The notes below the pieces were generated by a model. The model had not been told where the DNA came from and did not search any database. It was given only the letters and a program-made list of their open reading frames with translations. A stretch of DNA of 11,743 nt from Synergistaceae bacterium UBA4088. GTDB lineage: Bacteria; Synergistota; Synergistia; Synergistales; Thermovirgaceae. The DNA lies in the NCBI GenBank assembly GCA_002382605.1, contig DFYG01000048.1, forward strand, positions 1 to 11,743, written 5' to 3'. Positions 6,530-11,743 of the stretch are shown here, one piece after another. The position numbers were made by a program, and so were the translations under genes. Within the stretch, counting starts at the first letter, position 1; each line of letters begins with the position of its first letter.

Positions 6530-7822
6530 ATGTACAGACTAGGTGCGGTGGACCCGGAAGCGGCATCCCTTCTTGCAAAGGAACTGATACGTGAATGCAC
6601 AACAATAGAACTGATAGCCTCGGAGAACTTTGTTCCCGAATGCATTATGGAGGCACAAGGCTCTGTCCTGACGAACAAGTACGCAGAGGGATACCCCGGG
6701 AAGAGATACCACGGGGGATGCGAGGTGATCGACGAAATAGAGAGCCTGGCCATCACGAGGGCCAAGACCCTCTTCGGTGCGGAACACGCAAATGTCCAGC
6801 CTCATTCAGGAGTGAATGCGAACCTGGCGGCCTACATGGCACTCCTGGAACCCGGCGACGTCATCCTCGGAATGGACCTGCGTCACGGAGGACACCTTTC
6901 GCATGGCAGCAAGGTCAGCATTACCGGAAAATATTACCGTTCTTTCGCCTATGGAGTCGACGAGAAGACCGAACGGATCGATTACGATCAGGTCGCCGAT
7001 ATCGCCGGGACATGCAGGCCGAAACTTATCGTTGCCGGAGGCAGCGCCTACTCCAGGATCATAGATTTCGGCCGCTTCCGTGAGATAGCTGACAGCACAG
7101 GAGCCCTCCTGATGGTGGATATGGCACATATTGCCGGCCTGGTGGCGGCTGGAGTCCATCCAAGCCCCATCCCATGGGCGGATGTTGTCACGAGCACATC
7201 CACCAAGACACTTCGAGGTGCGCGGGGAGGTTTCATCCTCTGCCGCGGGAAGTATGCTGCCGCGATCGACAAGGCGATCTTCCCCGGGACCCAGGGCGGC
7301 CCGATACTTCAGAATGTCCTCGCCAAGGCAGTAACCTTCAGGATCGCAGCCACGGAAGGTTTCCGGAAATACGCAAGACAGGTCCAGATCAACGCGACGC
7401 GCATGGCAGAAACACTCAGCTCTCTGGGGCTCCGTATCGTTTCCGGGGGCACGGACAATCATCTCATGCTTGTAGATCTCCGGCCCTGGGAGCAGACAGG
7501 TGTCAAGGCAGAAGAGGCACTGGGCAGGGTCGGCATAACAGTCAACAAGAACATGATCCCCTTTGACCCGGCTCCGCCTACTATAGCCAGCGGAATAAGG
7601 ATCGGGACCGCGGCAGTGACATCCCGCGGATTCCAGGAAGAAGAGATCGAGAGGGTTGCCGGGATCATAGGGCGCGTCCTGCATGAGGAAGAGGGGTTCG
7701 ATCCAGCACCCTACCGGGACGAGGTAACTGATCTCTGCCGTTTGAACCCCCTTTACCTTACCCCTCTTGAATTCGGATCATCATTGGAGAAATGCGGGAA
7801 CCAGGGGGCTGTCAATGACTGA
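6530..7822 (+). CDS. glyA: Serine hydroxymethyltransferase (active-site variant)
   Basis: This is a PLP enzyme that interconverts serine plus THF with glycine plus 5,10-methylene-THF in the cytoplasm. It has 430 aa, slightly longer than usual. Its numbering coincides with the Bacillus stearothermophilus enzyme: SENF (32-35), Tyr51, Glu53, His122, Ser172, Asp197 and His200 in VDMAH, Lys226 as PLP lysine, Asn341 and Arg357 in GIRIGT. Two conserved catalytic-site residues differ. The second Tyr of RYYGG is His61 (RYHGG), and the His immediately before the PLP lysine is Thr225 ([10 protein letters not shown] instead of TTTTHKTLRG). The following RGPRGG is RGARGG. Activity may therefore be changed. 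Related folate-dependent aldol enzymes, such as alpha-methylserine hydroxymethyltransferase, or a threonine-aldolase-like activity are alternatives. The M20 amidohydrolase gene overlaps its end, suggesting an operon. Confidence 0.9.
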   Translation: MYRLGAVDPEAASLLAKELIRECTTIELIASENFVPECIMEAQGSVLTNKYAEGYPGKRYHGGCEVIDEIESLAITRAKTLFGAEHANVQPHSGVNANLAAYMALLEPGDVILGMDLRHGGHLSHGSKVSITGKYYRSFAYGVDEKTERIDYDQVADIAGTCRPKLIVAGGSAYSRIIDFGRFREIADSTGALLMVDMAHIAGLVAAGVHPSPIPWADVVTSTSTKTLRGARGGFILCRGKYAAAIDKAIFPGTQGGPILQNVLAKAVTFRIAATEGFRKYARQVQINATRMAETLSSLGLRIVSGGTDNHLMLVDLRPWEQTGVKAEEALGRVGITVNKNMIPFDPAPPTIASGIRIGTAAVTSRGFQEEEIERVAGIIGRVLHEEEGFDPAPYRDEVTDLCRLNPLYLTPLEFGSSLEKCGNQGAVND

Positions 7823-8981
7823 TATGGCAAAGAGAGCAAAGAGCATTGCAGATCTGCTGTCGAATATCAGGAGGGATATTCATCGCCACCCGGAGTTGAG
7901 CTTTCAGGAACACAGAACCGCGGGAGTTATTGCGGATATCCTGGAAAAAAAAGGCCTCCATGTACGTCGAGGCGTGGCCGGAACAGGTGTTGTCGGGCTA
8001 CTTGAAGGGATGGACTCCGGAAAGTGTGTTGCTCTCCGGGCTGACATGGACGCCCTCCCGATACAGGAGAAGAACAGCACGGAATATGCTTCCGTGCACC
8101 CGGGAGTGATGCACGCCTGCGGGCATGATGTTCACGTTGCTTGTGTCCTGGGATCGGCTATCCTGCTGTCGGAAGTGAGGGAATCCCTTCCCGGAAGTGT
8201 GAAGTTTATTTTTCAACCTGCCGAGGAGATCAACAAGGGTGCTAAAGCGATGATGAAGGAGAATGTTCTTTCAAACCCCGATGTTGAAGCCATTTTCGGC
8301 CTTCACACGGCCCCGGCCATTCCGGCCGGGAAGATCGGAATAAGGTCGGGACCGCTCATGGCGGCAGTAGACACAATTCGGATGACCATTCTCGGAGAGG
8401 GAGGACACGGAGCCTTCCCACACAGGACCCGAGACGCTGTCGTGGCTTCCGCGGCGGTTGTCCAGAACCTGCAGACCATAGTGAGCAGAAAAATATCCCC
8501 CTTCGACCAGGCTGTCGTTTCCATCGGGACCATCCATGGGGGGGAAGCAAACAACGTCATCTCAGACAGGGTGGAAATGACCGGCACTGTCCGTACCTAC
8601 GATCCGGATACAAGAAAAAGGATGCCGGGACTTCTTAAAAACATAATCACAAACACCTGCTCCGCGCTCGAAACTGAAGGCGAACTTCAATACATCTTTG
8701 ATCTTCCCTCCCTCGTCAACGATCCCGAATGCGTTGAAACAGGAAGGTTGGCAGCCGATGAGATCTTCGGCCGGGAAAACATAGCTGTGCCGGCTTTGAG
8801 CGGAGGAGGAGAGGATTTCTCAATCTACCTGGACCATGTACCGGGAGCCTTTTTCTTCCTTGGAACAGGGGGAAGCCATGAATGGCACCACCCGGAGTTC
8901 GATGTGGACGAAAAGTGCCTTTCCCCGGGTGCCGCCATGCTCGCCCTGACAGCATGGAAATTTCTCGACCGCAAGGATTGA
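7815..8981 (+). CDS. M20-family amidohydrolase (N-acyl-amino-acid hydrolase type)
   Basis: This is a zinc- or manganese-dependent hydrolase of the M20D group (hippurate hydrolase, N-acetyl-amino-acid deacylase, IAA-amino-acid hydrolase), probably cytoplasmic. It splits an acyl group from an amino acid; the precise substrate is not evident. From the ATG at 7815 it has 388 aa. The two-metal site is complete: ACGHD (Cys102, His104), FQPAEE (Glu137, Glu138), GLHTAP (His164) and HHPEF (His359). The lid-domain motif GGHGAFPH (196-203) and [10 protein letters not shown] (242-251) are present, and SGGGEDF (329-335) closes the active site. The chosen ATG overlaps the glyA stop by 8 nt and follows AGGGGG by 7 nt, which points to translational coupling; the frame is open 16 codons further upstream inside glyA without a better site. 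Beside glyA and hut genes, a role in amino-acid salvage or catabolism is a fair inference. Confidence 0.92.
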   Translation: MTDMAKRAKSIADLLSNIRRDIHRHPELSFQEHRTAGVIADILEKKGLHVRRGVAGTGVVGLLEGMDSGKCVALRADMDALPIQEKNSTEYASVHPGVMHACGHDVHVACVLGSAILLSEVRESLPGSVKFIFQPAEEINKGAKAMMKENVLSNPDVEAIFGLHTAPAIPAGKIGIRSGPLMAAVDTIRMTILGEGGHGAFPHRTRDAVVASAAVVQNLQTIVSRKISPFDQAVVSIGTIHGGEANNVISDRVEMTGTVRTYDPDTRKRMPGLLKNIITNTCSALETEGELQYIFDLPSLVNDPECVETGRLAADEIFGRENIAVPALSGGGEDFSIYLDHVPGAFFFLGTGGSHEWHHPEFDVDEKCLSPGAAMLALTAWKFLDRKD

Positions 8982-9026
8982 TCTTCCCGGGTTACATACA
9001 TAAGATCCGATCTGCCGCCTCATCAA

Positions 9027-9057
9027 AAGGCAGCCCCCGGAGTCTGGAGGCTGCCTT
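9027..9057. terminator. Bidirectional intrinsic terminator hairpin
   Basis: AAGGCAGCC (9027-9035) pairs perfectly with GGCTGCCTT (9049-9057), nine base pairs around a 13-base loop. The loop can add two more pairs next to a bulged A. On the minus strand TTTT follows the stem, fitting termination of the hutI-fchA-ftcD operon ending at 9086. On the plus strand only TT and an AT-rich tail follow, after the M20 gene ending at 8981. The placement between convergent operons supports use in both directions. Confidence 0.75.
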
Positions 9058-9085
9058 CATATTACAAATGCAGAAGCGGTATTTT

Positions 9086-9979
9086 TCAGTCGATGAGTTT
9101 GGTTTCGATGATCTGCTCCATGTTGAAATCGTGTACCCGGAGGTAATGGGTGACGACATCCCTCAGCGCGTCGAGCGGGACGGGACCGACAAGTTCCGCA
9201 TTCCCTACCGTGACGCCGTAGGATTCGGCCAGGGCCTTGATCGTCTCGAGGACAATGGGGATAGGGGTCATTTTGTAGTTGACAAGGTTCATGGACACCT
9301 GCACCTGGTGCCGTTCCTCAAGCGGCAGGGCGATGGCGCGCACCGAGTGGAACCCGCCGCCGCTGAACCGCACTGCCCTGGCGATCGCTTTGCCGATCTC
9401 CAGGTCGTCCGTACGCAGGTTGACGTTGAAGGCCACAAGTGAAAAACGGACCCCGGTCACCGTTGCTCCCCACCTTTCCGGAAAGACTGCGGGGCCCTCA
9501 TCGGGTGCCCAGGCGGGGTCTTTCATCTTTTCAGCGAAACCCTCGTACTGGCCTTTACGTATGTTGACGAGTATCTTTCGCTCAGGTCTAAGGGCGGCCT
9601 CCTCGTAGAAATAGACGGGGACTCCCCTGCCGCCAAGGAATCTGCCGTAGGCACGGGCCGTCTCGATAGCTTCCTCCTGCGACACATTCCTTATCGGGAC
9701 AAAGGGGACTACGTCCACCGCCCCCATCCTGGGGTGACTACCCTTGTGATTTGTCATGTCGATCTGTTCCAGTGCAGCGTCCGTCACGCGCATTGCACCC
9801 TCAAGGACGTCCGACGGATTCCCCATGAAGGTATAAACGGTGCGGTTGTGATCGCTGTTTGAGTTGATGTCGAGCACCACGAGTCCGGGGACCTTCTCCA
9901 GGACTCCCGTGATCGCGGCTATCTTTCCCGCGTCGGTCCCTTCGCTGATGTTCATTTCGCAGAGAAGAACTTTCCTCAT
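9086..9979 (-). CDS. ftcD: Glutamate formimidoyltransferase
   Basis: This enzyme transfers the formimino group from N-formimino-L-glutamate to tetrahydrofolate, giving glutamate and 5-formimino-THF, the folate-dependent last step of histidine breakdown. It has 297 aa and corresponds to the N-terminal formiminotransferase half of the mammalian bifunctional FTCD. Motifs in order: NISEG (10-14), SDHNRTVYTFMG (42-53), NHKGSHPRMGAVD (77-89, with the family's catalytic-region histidines 78 and 82), PVYFYEEAA, and near the C-terminus QVSMNL and AELVGPVP. Length and motifs are complete. It lies 2 nt after the cyclodeaminase stop codon. Its AAGGAG ribosome site is embedded in the last codons of that gene, which implies translational coupling. 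It is the last gene of the minus-strand operon before the shared terminator. Confidence 0.95.
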   Translation of the reverse strand: MRKVLLCEMNISEGTDAGKIAAITGVLEKVPGLVVLDINSNSDHNRTVYTFMGNPSDVLEGAMRVTDAALEQIDMTNHKGSHPRMGAVDVVPFVPIRNVSQEEAIETARAYGRFLGGRGVPVYFYEEAALRPERKILVNIRKGQYEGFAEKMKDPAWAPDEGPAVFPERWGATVTGVRFSLVAFNVNLRTDDLEIGKAIARAVRFSGGGFHSVRAIALPLEERHQVQVSMNLVNYKMTPIPIVLETIKALAESYGVTVGNAELVGPVPLDALRDVVTHYLRVHDFNMEQIIETKLID

Positions 9980-9981
9980 TT

Positions 9982-10569
9982 TTATTCCATCTCCTTCCGG
10001 ATCGCTGTTTCTTCTTCCATCTGCCGGATGAATGACCCAAGTTCCGCCGTAGCCAGAGGGTCGTGGATAAGCCCGAGGTTAGCACGGATATTTGCAAGGC
10101 ATCCTTTTATCGCCGAACATGCAAAATCCGACCCCACTTCCAGGTCTGAAGCCGCATTGGCATTCGATCTCCCCTTGAGCTTCGCTGCTCCTTTTTTCAC
10201 CTTCAGGGCGAGCAGGGCGTTCTGCCGGGGCACGTCGGCTGCTACATAGGCTGCTTTTTCAACGGCTTCCCGCCTTTTTGCCTTTTCTTCTTCCGTCCCC
10301 TTCGGGAGCGCGTAGGCGGCCTTTATACCCAGGAATGCCTCAAGGTCACTGATGGACCCGTTCCGCAGGTTCAGGGAGGTCTCGTCCATCTCCTCCGCGA
10401 TGCTTTCAAAGGTCTCGTCGGAAAGCTCCAGGCCCTTCCCTTTGGAAAGGCGGGCAACCATGCCGACAAGGGATGCGGCCATCGCCGCGGAAACCGCTGA
10501 CGCGGACCCTCCTCCGGCCGTGAAATCCTTCGAGTCGTAGATCTTTGCCATGACATCTTCCAGATTCAT
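9982..10569 (-). CDS. fchA: Formiminotetrahydrofolate cyclodeaminase / methenyl-THF cyclohydrolase family
   Basis: This is a soluble all-helical enzyme of 195 aa matching the C-terminal cyclodeaminase half of mammalian FTCD and the FchA family. In this operon it most likely converts 5-formimino-THF to 5,10-methenyl-THF with release of ammonia. Sequence marks are the Gly-rich AGGGSASAVSAAMAASLVG (18-36), the conserved SDLEAF near 73-78, LPKGTEEEKAKRREAVEKA (88-106) and SNANAASDLEVGSDFACSA (134-152), followed by NIRANL. The ATG overlaps the hutI stop in an ATGA arrangement, with GGAG 5 nt upstream, so translation is coupled to hutI. FchA-type cyclohydrolase activity (methenyl-THF to formyl-THF) is a related alternative that sequence alone does not exclude; the hut context favours the deaminase. 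Confidence 0.92.
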   Translation of the reverse strand: MNLEDVMAKIYDSKDFTAGGGSASAVSAAMAASLVGMVARLSKGKGLELSDETFESIAEEMDETSLNLRNGSISDLEAFLGIKAAYALPKGTEEEKAKRREAVEKAAYVAADVPRQNALLALKVKKGAAKLKGRSNANAASDLEVGSDFACSAIKGCLANIRANLGLIHDPLATAELGSFIRQMEEETAIRKEME

Positions 10570-11743
10570 CTATTCTCCATCCTTTCAGCAGATCCGGACC
10601 CTTCACAGAGGCGGCCGTTCTCCACAACGATCCGCCCTCTCTTCATGACCCGATCCACTATCCTTTTTCCGTAACGGTAAAAAACATCCTCGAAGCGCCT
10701 GGCCCTCCAGAACTGCAGGTCCGCAAGTTTTCCCGGCTCCAGAGACCCTCTGCTCTCATCAAGACCCAGTGCTTTTGCCCCCCCAAGTGTAGCAGCAACC
10801 AGTGCCTCACCGGGAAACATCCGGTGCTGGCGGCAGGCAAGCACCAGGGCGAAAGGAACAGACTCGCACCAGGCTCCGGGGTTGCAATTGCTTGCAAGAG
10901 CCAGCGTGACACCTGCCTGCCTCATGGGAACCGGATCGAAAGGGCGGGGATGCGAGACGGAAAAATCCGTTACCGGAAGCGGCGTGCAGACCGTCCCGGC
11001 CGCGGAGAGTTTATCCAGAGCCGATGGGGGCGTATAGTTAAGGTGGTCCGCCGACACCGCCCCGAGTTCAGCGGCGAGATCGGACCCTCCAATGTAGGAG
11101 TAAGCGTCCGTGTGTATCTTCGCCCTCATTCCAAAGGCCATCGCGGCCTCAAGGATCCGGCCACATTCAGCGGCACTGAAATGGGTATCCTCGCACCATG
11201 CATCGCAGAAGACGGCCAGCTTCCTTCGGGCCACTTCCGGGATCATCTCGTTTACGATAAGGTCGATGTAGGAGGACTTACCCATCTCCGGCGGCCACCC
11301 GTGAGCCCCCAGGAACGTTGGGACCACGTCCACCGGCAGCCTCCGGCCCAGATCAGTCGCCGCTTCCAGCATCATGATCTCCGACTCCGTGGTAAAACCG
11401 TAGCCGCTCTTTATCTCCACCGTCGTCGTGCCGCACTCGATCATGTTTTCAAGACGCGCACCCGACTGCAGCACGAGCAATTCCAGTCCCGCACTGCGGG
11501 TCGCTGATACGGAAGCGTCAACTCCCACGCGCAAGCCCCTGGCCCTGAGAGAATCCAGACTCTCGCCGGTGCATTTCGCGACGTACTCGTCTACACGGTT
11601 TCCTCCAAACACAAGGTGCGTATGTGAATCCACAAATCCGGGAAGGACTACCTGGTCCTCCGCACTGATCTTTTCTGCACCCGAAAGGTCGACTGCCGCC
11701 CTTACTTCTTTCTCGCTTCCAACAGCAAGAAGGCGCTCTCCCC
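10566..11743 (-). CDS. hutI: Imidazolonepropionase, N-terminus beyond the right edge
   Basis: This is a metal-dependent amidohydrolase that opens 4-imidazolone-5-propionate to N-formimino-L-glutamate, the third step of histidine degradation. About 391 residues are in the window and the frame stays open to the edge; the visible start includes LLAVGSEKEV and VVLPGFVDSHTHL, where VDSHTHL carries the HxH metal motif. A GTG at 11633 falls inside this conserved motif and is not the start. Further marks are SGYGFTTESE, VVPTFLGAHG, FCDAWCED, KIHTDAYSYIGGSDLAAELG and VSADHL. Near 10881-10892 the family's (S/T)DxNPG signature reads SNCNPG, so the expected Asp is Asn. The stop overlaps the fchA start by 4 nt. 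The product feeds FtcD and FchA directly. hutH and hutU would be expected further right but are not visible. Confidence 0.93.
   Translation of the reverse strand, partial: GERLLAVGSEKEVRAAVDLSGAEKISAEDQVVLPGFVDSHTHLVFGGNRVDEYVAKCTGESLDSLRARGLRVGVDASVSATRSAGLELLVLQSGARLENMIECGTTTVEIKSGYGFTTESEIMMLEAATDLGRRLPVDVVPTFLGAHGWPPEMGKSSYIDLIVNEMIPEVARRKLAVFCDAWCEDTHFSAAECGRILEAAMAFGMRAKIHTDAYSYIGGSDLAAELGAVSADHLNYTPPSALDKLSAAGTVCTPLPVTDFSVSHPRPFDPVPMRQAGVTLALASNCNPGAWCESVPFALVLACRQHRMFPGEALVAATLGGAKALGLDESRGSLEPGKLADLQFWRARRFEDVFYRYGKRIVDRVMKRGRIVVENGRLCEGSGSAERMENR

Noticed and set aside
6806..7684. 292-residue minus-strand ORF opposite glyA
   Set aside because: It is a shadow of the SHMT gene, common in GC-rich coding DNA. 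It has no ribosome site and no recognisable motif.
2187..8991. Repeated CCCGGG palindromes in several intergenic regions
   Set aside because: The same hexamer also occurs inside genes (GT4, glyA, M20) without a fixed context, so it looks like base composition rather than an operator or repeat family.
11631..11633. GTG at 11633 as the hutI start
   Set aside because: It encodes the Val of the metal-binding VDSHTHL motif. The frame remains open upstream with HutI-like sequence (LPGF, LLAVG) to the window edge.

Overview
The window looks like a bacterial chromosome segment of moderate GC content with ordinary bacterial gene density. It shows no mobile elements, no CRISPR array, and no rRNA or tRNA genes that I can see. 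The gene content suggests a free-living, amino-acid-degrading bacterium: histidine utilisation with separate formiminotransferase and cyclodeaminase genes, a serine hydroxymethyltransferase, and an M20 N-acyl-amino-acid amidohydrolase. A Synergistota-type anaerobe would fit, but that is an inference from gene content and not proven by any marker here.

Left part (1-4106). The first ~270 bases hold no convincing gene, but a minus-strand promoter there points off the left edge. A small 64-residue ORF of unknown function follows. Next come a minus-strand PPM/PP2C protein phosphatase, a minus-strand hypothetical protein with a 'RYDxNxEL' domain, and a minus-strand nitroreductase with an unusual ~118-residue N-terminal extension. 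The nitroreductase is divergent from a membrane protein of the DUF4126 type, whose promoter sits directly against its start codon.

Middle part (4325-6387). A GT4 glycosyltransferase, similar in style to diacylglycerol glucosyltransferases, is followed by a VTT/TVP38 (DedA-like) membrane protein on the same strand. The pair hints at envelope or lipid work.

Right part (6530-11743). The plus-strand pair glyA and M20 amidohydrolase overlap by 8 nt. They converge, across a bidirectional terminator hairpin, on a tightly coupled minus-strand operon hutI-fchA-ftcD, with hutI cut by the right edge. HutI makes formiminoglutamate. FtcD moves the formimino group to tetrahydrofolate, and FchA releases ammonia to give 5,10-methenyl-THF. 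SHMT also uses the one-carbon folate pool, so the two arms are linked metabolically though transcribed towards each other.

I see no clearly new multi-gene system. The observations most worth checking are two altered active-site positions in the SHMT (Tyr61 to His; the His before the PLP lysine to Thr), an Asp-to-Asn change at the expected metal/catalytic Asp of HutI, the nitroreductase N-terminal extension, the orphan RYD-domain protein, and apparently leaderless starts.
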